Source: Burkholderiales bacterium RIFCSPHIGHO2_12_FULL_69_20 (GTDB lineage Bacteria; Pseudomonadota; Gammaproteobacteria; Burkholderiales; Burkholderiaceae_C). Taken from it: a stretch of DNA of 64,000 nt. Made by a program: the position numbers and the translations under genes. Below, one piece after another: positions 27,753 to 38,298 of the stretch. The notes beneath the pieces are model-generated. The model was given only the letters and a program-made list of their open reading frames with translations, ran no database searches and had not been told where the DNA came from. Positions within the stretch are counted from its first letter, which is position 1; every line of letters starts with the position of its first letter. The stretch spans positions 7,100 through 71,099 of the forward strand of contig MESD01000016.1 in assembly GCA_001770815.1 (NCBI GenBank). The letters run 5' to 3'.

Positions 27753-28934
27753 CTACTGCTTCAGCAGCGCCAGCCCCTTGAGGTACTCGCCCTCGGGAAA
27801 CTCGATCGTGGTCGGGTGATCGCGGGCCCCCTCCAGCCGCTGCAGGATGGCGGCGTTGACGCCCGCATCGATGCCGGCGCCGGCCACGATCTTGTGGAAC
27901 AGGTCGGCATTCACCCCGCCCGAGCAGCTGAAGGTCAGCAGCAGCCCGCCCGGCGCCAGCAGCCGCAGCGCCAGGCGGTTGATGTCCTTGTAGGCGCGCG
28001 CCGCGCGCTCGGCGTGCGCGGCGGTGGGCGCAAACTTGGGCGGGTCGAGCACGATGGCGTCGAACGATCGGCCGGCCGCGATCAGTTCGCGCAGCGTGGC
28101 ATTGACGTCGGCATCGACAAAGCCGCAGCGGCTGTCGTCGAAGCCGTTGCGGCGCAGGTTGTCGCGCGCCTGCGCCAGCGCCGGGGCTGATGAATCGACG
28201 CTGACCACCTCGGTGGCGCCACCGGCCAGCGCCGCTACGCTGAAGCCGCCGGTGTAGCTGTAGCAGTTCAGCACCGACTGGCAGCCGAACTGGCGCACCA
28301 GGTCGGCAAAGCGCTTGCGGTTGTCGCGCTGGTCGAGGTAGTAGCCGGTCTTGTGGCCCAGCGCCACGTCCAGGCCCAGCGCCCAGCCATGCTCCTGGAT
28401 CGTCACGTCGGTGGGCCCCTCGCCGCGCAGCCAGCCGGTGCGCTCGGCCAGGCCTTCCAATGCCCGCACGCTGGCGTCGCTGCGCTCGTAGAGCCGCTGC
28501 AGCCCGGTGATCTGCAGCAGCGCATCGGCAATGGTCTCGCGCCAGCGCTCGGCGCCGGCCGACAGGAACTGCGCGCTCAGCACGTCGCCGTAGCGGTCGA
28601 CGATCAGCCCGGGCAGGCCGTCGGCCTCGCCATGCACCAGGCGCTGGCCGTCGCTGGCAATCGCCAGCCGGCTGCGCAGGCGAACAGCACGCTGCAGCCG
28701 GACCTGGAAAAACGCCGCGTCGATGCGCTCGGTCTCGACAAAGCTCCAGGCGCGCACGCGGATCATCGAGCTCGGGCTGTAGGCACCCCAGGCCAGAAAG
28801 CGGCCGTCGTGCGCCTCCACCCGCACCAATTCGCCAGCGTCGGCGCTGCCGCGGGCGATGCTGCCCTCGAACACCCAGGGGTGGCGGCGCTGCAACGAGC
28901 GCTCCTTGCCGTCGCGCAGTCGGATTGATTTCAT
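27753..28934 (-). CDS. rlmI: RlmI-like 23S rRNA m5C methyltransferase
   Basis: A 393-residue SAM-dependent RNA methyltransferase. The N-terminal PUA domain starts MKSIRLRDGKERSLQRRHPWVF; the EEHE-like middle and the Rossmann domain carry DQRDNRK, NCYSYTGGFSVAAL, VLDPPKF and the catalytic-Cys motif FSCSGGV. This is the pattern of RlmI, which makes m5C1962 in 23S rRNA. It is the last gene of a compact minus-strand operon; xerC is 22 bases upstream. Start ATG at 28934. Confidence 0.9.
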   Translation of the reverse strand: MKSIRLRDGKERSLQRRHPWVFEGSIARGSADAGELVRVEAHDGRFLAWGAYSPSSMIRVRAWSFVETERIDAAFFQVRLQRAVRLRSRLAIASDGQRLVHGEADGLPGLIVDRYGDVLSAQFLSAGAERWRETIADALLQITGLQRLYERSDASVRALEGLAERTGWLRGEGPTDVTIQEHGWALGLDVALGHKTGYYLDQRDNRKRFADLVRQFGCQSVLNCYSYTGGFSVAALAGGATEVVSVDSSAPALAQARDNLRRNGFDDSRCGFVDADVNATLRELIAAGRSFDAIVLDPPKFAPTAAHAERAARAYKDINRLALRLLAPGGLLLTFSCSGGVNADLFHKIVAGAGIDAGVNAAILQRLEGARDHPTTIEFPEGEYLKGLALLKQ

Positions 28935-28956
28935 GGACGCGATTGTCGGCGCGCGG

Positions 28957-29895
28957 TCACTTGCGCTTGGCCCGCGGATGCGCCGCGTCGTAGACCTTGG
29001 CCAGGTGCTGGAAGTCGAGCTTGGTATAGACCTGGGTGGTGGTGATGCTGGCATGGCCCAACAGCTCTTGCACCGCACGCAGATCACCGCTGGACTGCAG
29101 CAGGTGCGAGGCGTAACTGTGGCGCAGCATGTGCGGATGCACGCCGGTGGCCAGGCCGGCATCACGCGCCAGCAGTTGCAGGCGGCTGCGCACCTGGCTG
29201 TCGCTCAGCCGCGTGCCGCGGTTGCTGACCAGCAGCGCCGGCTCGTCGGGCCGCGCCAGTTCACCGCGCAGCGCCAGCCAGGCGGCCAGCGCGGCCAACG
29301 CCGGGCCGCCCACCGGCACGCTGCGGCGCTTGCGGCCCTTGCCCAGCACATGCGCGGTGGCGTCGGCGGCGTCGATCCAGCCGGCGGCATCGGTGCCGGC
29401 GGCCACGTCCAGCCCGGTCAGCTCGCCCACGCGCAGGCCGCAGCCGTAGAGCAGCTCGACGATGCAATGGTCGCGTGCACGCAGGGCCGGGTTGCCGCTG
29501 GCGCTCTCTTGCTGGGCCAGCGCCACGGCCTGGTCGACGTTCAGCGCCTTGGGCAGTGGCTTGGGCGCCTTGGGCGCGCGGATGCCGTCGACCGGGTTGT
29601 GCGTCACCAACCGCTCGCGGCCCCAGTGCTTGAAGAGCCCGCGCCAGGCCGCCAGCGCGATGGCGATGCTGCGTGGGCCCAGGCCGCGCTCACGCAGCCG
29701 CGCGGCCCAGCCGCGGATGTGGTGCGACTGGGCGCGCGGCAACTCGACGCCGTCGTCTGCGGCCAACTGCTGCAGCCAGCCCAGCGCGTCGGCATACATC
29801 GCCAGCGTGCGCTCGGCGAGGCGCCGCTCCACCCGCAGGTGCTGCAGGAAGCGGGTGATGCCCTCGCCCAACGGCGGCGATACGGGCTGCGGCAT
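28957..29895 (-). CDS. xerC: Tyrosine recombinase XerC
   Basis: A 312-residue recombinase that, with XerD, resolves chromosome dimers at dif. All catalytic residues are visible: Arg155 (CGLRVGEL), Lys186 (GKGRKRR), His255-X-X-Arg258 (HMLRHSYASHLL), His281 (LLGHASITTT) and nucleophile Tyr290 (QVYTKLDF). The N-terminal SAM-like domain spans about 10-105. It lies between DUF484 and rlmI, the standard dapF-DUF484-xerC order of Proteobacteria, so it is housekeeping XerC and not a phage integrase. Confidence 0.95.
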   Translation of the reverse strand: MPQPVSPPLGEGITRFLQHLRVERRLAERTLAMYADALGWLQQLAADDGVELPRAQSHHIRGWAARLRERGLGPRSIAIALAAWRGLFKHWGRERLVTHNPVDGIRAPKAPKPLPKALNVDQAVALAQQESASGNPALRARDHCIVELLYGCGLRVGELTGLDVAAGTDAAGWIDAADATAHVLGKGRKRRSVPVGGPALAALAAWLALRGELARPDEPALLVSNRGTRLSDSQVRSRLQLLARDAGLATGVHPHMLRHSYASHLLQSSGDLRAVQELLGHASITTTQVYTKLDFQHLAKVYDAAHPRAKRK

Positions 29896-29920
29896 GAGAT
29901 CGAAGCGGGCCGAGACCGGC

Positions 29921-30601
29921 TTACTTCGGCGCCATCAATCGAGTGAGCGCTGCGCTGGCCACCTCGCCGACGCGCAGCAGGAAGTCGGTGCTCATCTCAC
30001 CCGTGTAGCGCGTGGGGTCGGGTGAGCCCAGCACCAGCAGGCCGACCGGCGCATCACCCGCACCGGCGCGCAGCGGGATCAGCGCGATCGAGGTGACGGT
30101 GGCGGCATCGTCCAGCCAGGCCGCCGCCTCGAAGCCCGCGTTCAGCCCGCAATAGGGCTGGCCCAGGCTGGCGGCGAACGACTTGACGTCGTCGCTGACG
30201 CCCAGCGTGAAGGGCAGGCCTTCGAAGGCCGCATCCACGCCCCAGACCCGGATCGCCGCCTGCGGGATCAAGAATTCATGCTGCAGCGAGCGCACCAGCT
30301 CCACCGGCAGCCCGGCCGGCGAAGGCGCCAGCAGGATCGCCCGGATGAAGCGGTGCAGCCGATCGGCGATGGCCACGTTCTCGCGGCCATGGCGGATCAT
30401 TTCCATGATCTGCTGCTCCAGCCCCTTGATCTTCTCGCGCAGCATTTCCATCTGCCGCTCCTGCAGCGACACCGCGCGCTGGCCATGCGGGCTGGTCAGC
30501 TGGATGCTGGCCAGCAACTCGGCATGGCGCTCGAAAAAGCCCGGTGTGTTGGCCAGGTAGTTGGCAATGTCGCTCTCGGTGATCGCGCCTTCTAAGCTCA
30601 C
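29921..30601 (-). CDS. DUF484 family protein (GAF-like)
   Basis: A 226-residue conserved protein. [25 protein letters not shown] at the N-terminus and a coiled-coil stretch at about 45-75 precede a GAF-like domain that ends with [21 protein letters not shown]. The family always sits next to xerC in Proteobacteria but its role is undefined. GTG start at 30601 overlaps the dapF stop (GTGA), confirming the start and coupling. Confidence 0.9.
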   Translation of the reverse strand: MSLEGAITESDIANYLANTPGFFERHAELLASIQLTSPHGQRAVSLQERQMEMLREKIKGLEQQIMEMIRHGRENVAIADRLHRFIRAILLAPSPAGLPVELVRSLQHEFLIPQAAIRVWGVDAAFEGLPFTLGVSDDVKSFAASLGQPYCGLNAGFEAAAWLDDAATVTSIALIPLRAGAGDAPVGLLVLGSPDPTRYTGEMSTDFLLRVGEVASAALTRLMAPK

Positions 30602-31452
30602 AGTTCAATCTCCCCTTCAAACACTGTTTCGGCCGGGCCGGTCATCAGCACGCTGGCCTCGTCGTCGGGCCACTCGATGGTGAGCAGGCCGCCGCGCGCC
30701 TGCACGTCCACCTTGCGGTCCAGCCAGCCCAGCCGGATGCCGGCCACCACGGCGGCGCAGGCGCCGGTGCCGCAGGCCAGCGTCTCGCCGGCATCACGTT
30801 CGTAGACCCGCAGCGCGATCTGGTCGCGCGCCAGCACCTGCATGAAGCCGGCGTTGACCTTGCGCGCAAAGCGGGCGTGCTGTTCGATGCGCGGGCCCAG
30901 CTCGGCCACCGGCGCCTCGCGCACGTCGACCACCCGGTGCACCGCATGCGGGTTGCCCATCGACAGCACCGCCACCTGCAGCACCCGGCCCTCGCCCACG
31001 TCGAGTGGCCACAGGTCGAAACCGGCCTCATGCTGCGGCTGCAGGCCGCGTGGATCGAAAGGCACACGGGCCAGGTCGAAGATCGGCCGGTTCATGTCCA
31101 CCGTCACCCGGCCGTCGTCCTGCAGGTGCAGCTGCAGCCGGTTGTTGACGGTGTCGACGGTCACCGTGCGCTTGCTGGTCAGGCCGCGCTGATGCACGAA
31201 GCGCACGAAGCAGCGCGCACCGTTGCCGCAATGCTCGACCTCGTCGCCGGTGTTGTTGAAGATGCGGTAGCGGAAGTCGGCATCGGCACTGCGCGAGGGC
31301 TCGACCAGCAGGATCTGGTCGGCACCCACGCCGAGGCGGCGGTCGCCCAGGTGGCGAAGTTGATCGGGCCGCAGCTCGATCGGCCCCTGGGTGGCGTCGA
31401 GCACGACGAAGTCGTTGCCCGCGCCCTGCATCTTGGTGAACTTCAATCGCAT
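30598..31452 (-). CDS. dapF: Diaminopimelate epimerase
   Basis: A 284-residue pyridoxal-independent racemase that converts LL- to meso-diaminopimelate for lysine and peptidoglycan. The catalytic cysteines are Cys75 (HCGNGARC) and Cys227 (ACGTGACA), each in the correct motif; the N-terminus [19 protein letters not shown] is characteristic. It lies 21 bases after the acyltransferase gene and overlaps DUF484. Confidence 0.97.
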   Translation of the reverse strand: MRLKFTKMQGAGNDFVVLDATQGPIELRPDQLRHLGDRRLGVGADQILLVEPSRSADADFRYRIFNNTGDEVEHCGNGARCFVRFVHQRGLTSKRTVTVDTVNNRLQLHLQDDGRVTVDMNRPIFDLARVPFDPRGLQPQHEAGFDLWPLDVGEGRVLQVAVLSMGNPHAVHRVVDVREAPVAELGPRIEQHARFARKVNAGFMQVLARDQIALRVYERDAGETLACGTGACAAVVAGIRLGWLDRKVDVQARGGLLTIEWPDDEASVLMTGPAETVFEGEIEL

Positions 31453-31473
31453 CGATGGATTATCGGCCGGGGG

Positions 31474-32361
31474 TCAATACAAGGGCGGTTCACCTTCGGG
31501 CCGCGTCTTGAAGCGCTTGTGCACCCACAAGTACTGCGCCGGGTTGCGGCCGATCTGTTCCTCGATCCAGCGGTTCATGCGCAGCGCGGCGGCCTCGTCA
31601 TCGGCCCCGGGGAAGTCGTCCCAGGGCGGCAGGAAGCGCACCCGGTAGCCCGCGCCACCGGGCAGGATCTCGGCGACCACCGGCTGCACCACCATGCCCA
31701 GCGAGCGGGCCATGCGCGCCGGCGCCAGCAGCGTGGCCGCCGGCACGCCGAAGAAGGGCACGAAGGCCGCATCCTTGGCGCCGAAATCCATGTCGGGCAG
31801 GTTGAAGAAGGCGCTGCCGCGCTTGATCGCCCGCACCAGCGGCAGCGCGCGCTCGCTGCGCGCATACACCTCGCCCAGGCCGAAACGCAGCCGGCCGGTG
31901 CGCATCGCCGCGTCGAACACCCGGTTGCTCTGCGCCTGGTAGATCGACGCCACCTTGCGCCCCTGAAACAGCTGGGTGGCCACGCCGGCCACGTCCAGCG
32001 CCACGAAGTGCGGCACCAGCCACATCACCGGCTTGTCGCTGCGCTCGGCCAGGCCGACGTCGCCCTCGACGTGGATCAGCCGCTTCAGCCGCTCGGGCGG
32101 GGCGTACCAGAGCAGGCCGCGCTCCAGCAGGCTGCGCGCCAGCCAGCCGAAGTGCTGGCGCACCAGCCGGGCGCGCGCGGCCGCATCCAGCCCGGGCAGA
32201 CACAGCTCGACGTTGCGCAGCGCCACCCGCCGACGCGATCCGGCCAGCGCATGCAGCACCGCGCCCAGCCCGCGGCCCAGTGCCGCCTGCACGCCCAGCG
32301 GAAGGCGCTGCAGCAGCCACAGCAGGCCCAGCACGGCGCGCGCGACGGTGTCGCCCCTCAT
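31474..32361 (-). CDS. LpxL/LpxM-family lipid A acyltransferase (second of a pair)
   Basis: A 295-residue inner-membrane acyltransferase that adds a secondary fatty acid to the lipid A precursor. The catalytic HX4D is HFVALD, with FFNLPDMDFGAKDAAFVPFFGVPAATL as the acceptor/acyl-binding block and QYLWVHKRFKTRP near the C-terminus, a family hallmark. A hydrophobic N-terminal helix provides the anchor. ATG at 32361 overlaps the stop of the preceding acyltransferase. Which acyl position or chain it uses is unknown. Confidence 0.9.
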   Translation of the reverse strand: MRGDTVARAVLGLLWLLQRLPLGVQAALGRGLGAVLHALAGSRRRVALRNVELCLPGLDAAARARLVRQHFGWLARSLLERGLLWYAPPERLKRLIHVEGDVGLAERSDKPVMWLVPHFVALDVAGVATQLFQGRKVASIYQAQSNRVFDAAMRTGRLRFGLGEVYARSERALPLVRAIKRGSAFFNLPDMDFGAKDAAFVPFFGVPAATLLAPARMARSLGMVVQPVVAEILPGGAGYRVRFLPPWDDFPGADDEAAALRMNRWIEEQIGRNPAQYLWVHKRFKTRPEGEPPLY

Positions 32362-33257
32362 GACGGTGCCTCCTCGCCGGTGGCCGCATGCACCCGGCGC
32401 GGCTGCTTGTAGCGGAGGTAGCCCCACAGGTACTGGCCGGGGCACTGGGCGATCAACCGCTCCATCTCGCGGTTGATCGTGGTGGCGCAGGCCAGGGCCA
32501 GTGCCTGGTCGTCGCCACCGCCGGCCACCTGGGTGGGCAGCGGCTGCGCCGGCGGGCTCACCCGCAGCAGGTAGCCGCGCCCCTGGGGCAGGCGCTCGGC
32601 CCAGATCAGCAACAGCGCCGCGCCGGTCTGCTGCACCAGGCGCGCGGCCAGCGTCATCGTGTAGGCCGGCTGGCCGAAAAACGGTGCCCACACGCCCATG
32701 CCCTCTGGCGGCACCTGGTCGGGCAGCAGGCCCACCGCCTCGCCACGGCGCAGGGCGCGGATCATCTGCCTCACCCCCGCCAGCGCGGCCGGCGCGGTGG
32801 CCAGACCGGGGCGGGCGCGGGCGGTTTCCTCCAGTGTGCGCAGCCAGGGCTGGCGTGCCGGGCGGTACATCGCGGTCAGCCGGGTGCGCTGGCCGAAGTG
32901 CTCGGCAATGGCCTGCGCACACACTTCGAAACAGCCCAGGTGCGGCGTCAGCAGCACCAGGCCACGGCCTTCGGCCAGCGCCGCCTCGATCAGATCAGCC
33001 CCCTGCCAATGCACCGCCGCGCCCAGCGGCCGGTCGATCGGCCGCAGCCACAACCAGGGCAGCTCGGCCACCATGCGGCCGGTCTCGGCCACCGCCTGCC
33101 GGCGCACCTCGGTGCCCAGCCCGGCCAGCGCCACATGGGCGCGCAGGCGGCGGCGGTAAGTGCCCGACAGGGCGTAGGCCAACCAGCCCAGCAGCGCGCC
33201 CCAAGCGTGCAAAGTGCCCAGGCGCCGCCGGGACAACCAAGCCATCAGCGTCAGCAT
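32358..33257 (-). CDS. LpxL/LpxM-family acyltransferase (first of a pair)
   Basis: A 299-residue paralogue of the downstream gene. Its catalytic motif is HLGCFE (HX4E variant), followed by AMYRPARQPWL, LLPDQVPPEGMGVWAPFFGQPAYTMTLAARL and QYLWGYLRYKQPR. The N-terminal helix MLTLMAWLSRRRLGTLHAWG anchors it in the membrane. Two acyltransferases in tandem suggest that the two secondary acyl chains of lipid A are made by these neighbours. It heads the six-gene operon to rlmI and is divergent from metK. Confidence 0.9.
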   Translation of the reverse strand: MLTLMAWLSRRRLGTLHAWGALLGWLAYALSGTYRRRLRAHVALAGLGTEVRRQAVAETGRMVAELPWLWLRPIDRPLGAAVHWQGADLIEAALAEGRGLVLLTPHLGCFEVCAQAIAEHFGQRTRLTAMYRPARQPWLRTLEETARARPGLATAPAALAGVRQMIRALRRGEAVGLLPDQVPPEGMGVWAPFFGQPAYTMTLAARLVQQTGAALLLIWAERLPQGRGYLLRVSPPAQPLPTQVAGGGDDQALALACATTINREMERLIAQCPGQYLWGYLRYKQPRRVHAATGEEAPS

Positions 33258-33263
33258 CGTTTA

Positions 33264-33269
33264 TATAAT
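33264..33269 (+). promoter_or_regulatory. Candidate -10 element of the metK promoter
   Basis: A perfect TATAAT lies in an AT-rich patch between the divergent acyltransferase and metK. Transcription would begin at about 33274-33277, where the first helix of the metK leader starts. The -35 position (GCCATC, 33241-33246) is poor, so an activator or extended contacts may be needed. Confidence 0.55.
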
Positions 33270-33273
33270 CGCG

Positions 33274-33446
33274 GCATCGCCGAGTTAAAGGACAACTTGC
33301 GGGGCGATGCGTGGCACTCAGACCACGCCGTGTGAGCAGTGCCCCCGGGCACCGATCCACGTCAAATGCCGCTAAAGCGTTCGCCGCCATTCCAGAAGTA
33401 AAGAGCGGTTGAAACGGCGACGCAGCTTTCAACCAACCTGGAGTGT
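33274..33446 (+). promoter_or_regulatory. Structured metK leader RNA, candidate regulatory element
   Basis: The leader has several exact stems: GCATCGCC (33274-33281) with GGCGATGC (33303-33310), enclosing AGTT/AACT around an AAAGGAC loop; GTGG (33311-33314) with CCAC (33323-33326); GTGCCC (33339-33344) with GGGCAC (33347-33352); and GGTTGAAA (33407-33414) with TTTCAACC (33427-33434). The last hairpin ends just before the GGAG ribosome site. Its loop, with one bulge, can also pair with GCGTTCGCCG near 33377-33387, which would make a pseudoknot or an alternative fold. A 22-codon ORF (33307-33375) with a CEQC motif overlaps it. I recognise no known SAM riboswitch consensus. Confidence 0.5.
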
Positions 33447-34634
33447 ATGCAAGTGGCGAACGACTTTCTCTTCACATCCGAATCCGTCTCCGAGGGCCAT
33501 CCCGACAAGGTGGCCGACCAGATCTCGGATGCCATCCTCGACGCGATCTTTGCGCAAGACCCACGCAGCCGCGTGGCTGCCGAGACGCTGACCAACACCG
33601 GCCTGGTGGTGCTGGCCGGCGAGATCACCACGCAAGCCAACGTGGATTACATCCAGGTGGCGCGCGACACGCTCAAGCGCATCGGCTACGACAACAGCGA
33701 TTTCGGCATCGACTACAAGGGCTGCGCGGTGCTGGTGGCCTACGACAAGCAGAGCAACGACATCGCCCAGGGCGTCGATCACGCCAGCGACGACCACCTC
33801 AACACCGGCGCCGGCGACCAGGGCCTGATGTTCGGCTACGCCTGCGACGAGACACCCGAGCTGATGCCCGCGGCGATCCACTACGCCCACCGCCTGGTCG
33901 AGCGCCAGGCCCAGGTGCGCAAGGACGGCCGCCTGCCCTTCCTGCGCCCCGACGCCAAGAGTCAGGTGACGCTGCGCTACGTCGACGGCAAGCCGCACAG
34001 CATCGACACCGTGGTGCTGAGCAGCCAGCACGCGCCCGAGTACAGCCTGGGCAACCGCATGACCGACGCCTTCTACGAGGCGGTGCGCGAAGAGATCATC
34101 AAGCCGGTGCTGCCGGCGGCCTGGCTGACCAAGGACACCAAGTACCTGATCAACCCGACCGGGCGTTTCGTCGTCGGCGGCCCGCAGGGCGACTGCGGCC
34201 TGACCGGGCGCAAGATCATCGTCGACACCTACGGCGGCGCCTGCCCGCACGGCGGCGGCGCGTTCTCGGGCAAAGATCCGAGCAAGGTCGACCGCTCGGC
34301 CGCCTATGCCGCACGCTACGTGGCCAAGAACGTGGTGGCTGCCGGCCTGGCGCGCCAGTGCCAGGTGCAGGTGGCCTACGCCATCGGCGTGGCCAAGCCG
34401 ATGAACGTGACGGTCTACACCGAAGGCACCGGCGTGATCTCTGACGAGAAGATCGCCGCACTGGTGGCCGAGCACTTCGACCTGCGGCCCAAGGGCATCA
34501 TCCAGATGCTGGACCTGCTGCGCCCGATCTACCAGAAGACCGCGGCCTACGGTCACTTCGGGCGCGAAGAGCCGGAATTCACCTGGGAGCGGACGGACAA
34601 AGCGGCTGCACTGAAGGCTGCAGCCGGCCTGTAA
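33447..34634 (+). CDS. metK: S-adenosylmethionine synthetase
   Basis: A 395-residue cytosolic enzyme that makes SAM from methionine and ATP. The sequence has [54 protein letters not shown] and [19 protein letters not shown], all diagnostic. GGAG is 4 bases before the ATG. It supplies SAM to prmA, rlmI and the two DNA methyltransferases here, and links to ahcY and metF further right. A strong hairpin terminator follows. A long structured leader precedes it. Confidence 0.98.
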   Translation: MQVANDFLFTSESVSEGHPDKVADQISDAILDAIFAQDPRSRVAAETLTNTGLVVLAGEITTQANVDYIQVARDTLKRIGYDNSDFGIDYKGCAVLVAYDKQSNDIAQGVDHASDDHLNTGAGDQGLMFGYACDETPELMPAAIHYAHRLVERQAQVRKDGRLPFLRPDAKSQVTLRYVDGKPHSIDTVVLSSQHAPEYSLGNRMTDAFYEAVREEIIKPVLPAAWLTKDTKYLINPTGRFVVGGPQGDCGLTGRKIIVDTYGGACPHGGGAFSGKDPSKVDRSAAYAARYVAKNVVAAGLARQCQVQVAYAIGVAKPMNVTVYTEGTGVISDEKIAALVAEHFDLRPKGIIQMLDLLRPIYQKTAAYGHFGREEPEFTWERTDKAAALKAAAGL

Positions 34635-34668
34635 GCAACCCAGCCACCTCGGCTGGGGTGGCACCCAA

Positions 34669-34690
34669 AAGGGCAGCTTCGGCTGCCCTT
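34669..34690. terminator. Bidirectional terminator between metK and purT
   Basis: AAGGGCAGC (34669-34677) and GCTGCCCTT (34682-34690) are exact complements with a TTCG tetraloop. On the plus strand GTCGTTT follows. On the minus strand the stem is followed by TTGGG after CCCTT, giving a short T-run, so it can serve convergent metK and purT. Confidence 0.85.
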
Positions 34691-34696
34691 GTCGTT

Positions 34697-35923
34697 TCAG
34701 GCCTTGCGCGGCTTCACCAACGAAGCCGCCAGCTTGGCCTGCGCCCGCGCCCGCTCCACATCGGCGTCATGCACCAGCGCCACGCCCATGCGGCGCTTGA
34801 CGAAGCTCTCGGGTTTGCCGAACAAGCGGATGTCGCTGTTGGGCACCCGCATCGCGTCAGCCACACCGTCGAAGACGATGCCCGTCGCCTCCACGCCGCC
34901 GTAGATCACCGCACTCGCGCCGGGGCTCTTCAGCGTGGTGTCCACCGGCAGGCCCAGGATGGCGCGCGCGTGCAACTCGAACTCGTTCTGCCACTGGGTG
35001 ATCATCGTCACCATGCCAGTGTCGTGCGGGCGCGGGCTGACCTCGCTGAACCACACGTTCTCGCCCTTGACGAACAGCTCGACGCCGAACAGGCCCAGCC
35101 CGGAGGGCTGCCCGTCCAGGCCCACGCCCAGGTTGTCGGTCACCGCCTTGGCAATCTCGCGCGAGCGCTGCAGCGCGGCCGGGTGCATCGGATGCGGCTG
35201 CCAGCTTTCGACATAGTCGCCGCTGACCTGCACATGGCCGATCGGGTCGCAGAAAGACGTCTCGACCGAACCGTCGGCACCGAGCGCACGCACCGTCAGC
35301 TGGGTGATCTCGTAGTCGAAGTCGATGAAACCCTCGACGATCACGCGGCCCGGGCCGACCCGGCCGCCGGCCATCGCGTAGTCCCACGCGGTCTGCACAT
35401 CGGCGGGGCCGTCGATCTTGCTCTGGCCCTTGCCGCTGCTGCTCATCACCGGCTTGACGATGCAGGGGTAGCCGATGCCTGCGTCGATCGCCGCCTGCAA
35501 TTCGGCCAGCGAATCGCAGAACCGGTAGGGGCTGGTCGGCAGCCCCAGCGTCTCGGCGGCCAGGCGGCGGATGCCCTCGCGGTCCATCGTCAGCCGCGCG
35601 GCGCGGGCGGTGGGAATGCAGCGGATTTGGCCTTCGGCCTCCAGCGCCTCGAGCACCGGGGTGGCGATGGCCTCGATCTCGGGCACCACCAGATCAGGCC
35701 GCTCGGCCTCGATCAGCGCCCGCAGCGCCGCGCCGTCGCTCATCGTGATGGTGCGCGCGTGGTGCGCCACCTGCTGGCCCGGCGCGTTGTCGTAGCGGTC
35801 GACGGCGATGGTCTCGACGCCCAGGCGCTGCAGCGCGATCAGCACCTCCTTGCCCAGCTCACCGCTGCCCAGCAGCATGACGCGGGTGGCATGGGGGGAC
35901 AGCGGAGTTCCGATCGGTTTCAT
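34697..35923 (-). CDS. purT: Formate-dependent phosphoribosylglycinamide formyltransferase
   Basis: A 408-residue ATP-grasp enzyme of purine synthesis that uses formate and ATP to formylate GAR. It shows [41 protein letters not shown] and [14 protein letters not shown]. The ATG at 35923 starts MKPIGTPLS; an in-frame start eight codons upstream is weaker. It is convergent with metK and divergent from the YcaQ-like gene. Confidence 0.96.
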   Translation of the reverse strand: MKPIGTPLSPHATRVMLLGSGELGKEVLIALQRLGVETIAVDRYDNAPGQQVAHHARTITMSDGAALRALIEAERPDLVVPEIEAIATPVLEALEAEGQIRCIPTARAARLTMDREGIRRLAAETLGLPTSPYRFCDSLAELQAAIDAGIGYPCIVKPVMSSSGKGQSKIDGPADVQTAWDYAMAGGRVGPGRVIVEGFIDFDYEITQLTVRALGADGSVETSFCDPIGHVQVSGDYVESWQPHPMHPAALQRSREIAKAVTDNLGVGLDGQPSGLGLFGVELFVKGENVWFSEVSPRPHDTGMVTMITQWQNEFELHARAILGLPVDTTLKSPGASAVIYGGVEATGIVFDGVADAMRVPNSDIRLFGKPESFVKRRMGVALVHDADVERARAQAKLAASLVKPRKA

Positions 35924-35982
35924 GGCGGCGTGGCGGTGGGGTTGCAACAGCTGTCGATTGTCGCCGCTGGTAGGCTGCCGGC

Positions 35983-37080
<1,098 letters not shown>

Positions 37081-37086
37081 AGTCGC

Positions 37087-38298
37087 TCAACTGCGGCGCA
37101 AGGGCCGCTGCGCCAGCGCCAGCACCGCACCCAAGGCCAGCATCGCGGCACTCAGCGCCAGCCCACGCGCCAGGCCGCCGGGGCCGTCGGCGATCAGGCC
37201 GACCAGGCTGGGGCCGGCGATCTGCCCCAGCGCAAAGAGGATGGTGAAGGCCGCGATGCCCCGTGGCCAGGCGGCCACGGGCAGGTTGTGGCGCACCAGC
37301 GCGGTGGTCGAGGCCACCACCGACAGGAACACCGCGCCGAACAGTGCGCCCGAGCCGAACACCGCCAACGGATGGGGGCTGAGCACCGGCAGCACGGTGG
37401 CCAGCGCCAGCAGCCCGTTCAGCAGCGCCAGCACCTGGCCGCCGCGCCAGCGCTGCAGCAGCCCGGCCCACAACCACGACGAGGCCACCACGCCCAGGCC
37501 CAGCGTGACGTAGAAGGCGGTGATCGCCGTGCTGCCCAGCTGCTGCTCACGCAGCAGCGTGACGATGAAGGTCATGTAGCCGATGTAGCCCAGGCCGAAC
37601 ATCGCGTAGCCCGCCAGCGCCCAGCCCAGCGCGCGCCAGGGCACCGGCGCCTGGGTGGCGGCAGTGCCGGCCACCGGCGCGTCACGCGCCGTGCCCAGCG
37701 CCATCAGCACCGTCAGCCCCAAGGCCACCGCGCCCAGCGCCTGCCAGGCCGGTTGCCAGCCATGCGCCGCGCCCACGCGGTCGAAGGCCGGCACCAGAAA
37801 CGCCGAGACGATGATGCCCAGCCCGGTGCCCCCGTAGTACAAGCCCAGCACCAGGCCGGCGCCCAGGCCGCTGCCCGGTGCTGCCGCCACCGCCTGCCCG
37901 CCCAGCCGCGCCGCCAGCAGCCCACCGGCCACGAAGGTGGCGGCGCTGGCCGCGCCCGAGGCCAGGCGCAGCGCCATCAGCGCGCCGTTGTCGGTGACCA
38001 TGCCGTGCAGCATCAGCAGCAGCGCGGTGGCCAGGCCGCCCCCCACCAGCGCCGCCTTCGGGCCGACCTTGGCCATCAGCCGCGGCATCACCAGCGCACC
38101 CAGCAGGTAGCCGGCGGCGTTGCCGGTGTTCATCGCGCCGGCGGTGAAGTAGCTCCAGCCCAGGTCGGCACGCATCGGCCCCAGCAGCAGCGCATACGAG
38201 AAGCGCGCCAGCCCCAGCGACACCGCGGCGCCCAGCGACAGCGCCAGCGCCTGGCGCAGCACCCGCGCGCGGCTGGCAGCGCCGGTGTCGGCCGTCAT
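37087..38298 (-). CDS. YbfB/YjiJ-family MFS transporter
   Basis: A 403-residue membrane transporter with about twelve predicted helices. The family mark near the N-terminus is LGLARFSYALLLGPMRADLGWSYFTAGAMNT. No substrate is known for this family. It overlaps the upstream HAD gene by four bases (38295-38298), so the two are coupled. It converges on the YcaQ-like gene six bases away, without an obvious terminator. Confidence 0.9.
   Translation of the reverse strand: MTADTGAASRARVLRQALALSLGAAVSLGLARFSYALLLGPMRADLGWSYFTAGAMNTGNAAGYLLGALVMPRLMAKVGPKAALVGGGLATALLLMLHGMVTDNGALMALRLASGAASAATFVAGGLLAARLGGQAVAAAPGSGLGAGLVLGLYYGGTGLGIIVSAFLVPAFDRVGAAHGWQPAWQALGAVALGLTVLMALGTARDAPVAGTAATQAPVPWRALGWALAGYAMFGLGYIGYMTFIVTLLREQQLGSTAITAFYVTLGLGVVASSWLWAGLLQRWRGGQVLALLNGLLALATVLPVLSPHPLAVFGSGALFGAVFLSVVASTTALVRHNLPVAAWPRGIAAFTILFALGQIAGPSLVGLIADGPGGLARGLALSAAMLALGAVLALAQRPLRRS

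Noticed and set aside
27753-29165. Longer version of the RlmI-like gene starting at 29165
   Set aside because: The extra N-terminal residues are antisense to the xerC end and lack conservation; the ATG at 28934 starts the PUA domain.
28957-29895. Tyrosine recombinase considered as an integrase of a mobile element
   Set aside because: Its place between DUF484 and rlmI and its sequence match housekeeping XerC; no attachment-site repeats nearby.
33274-33446. Known SAM-I, SAM-II or SAM-III riboswitch in the metK leader
   Set aside because: I could not find the kink-turn/core of SAM-I, the compact pseudoknot of SAM-II, or the SMK core overlapping the ribosome site; the leader is reported as unclassified instead.
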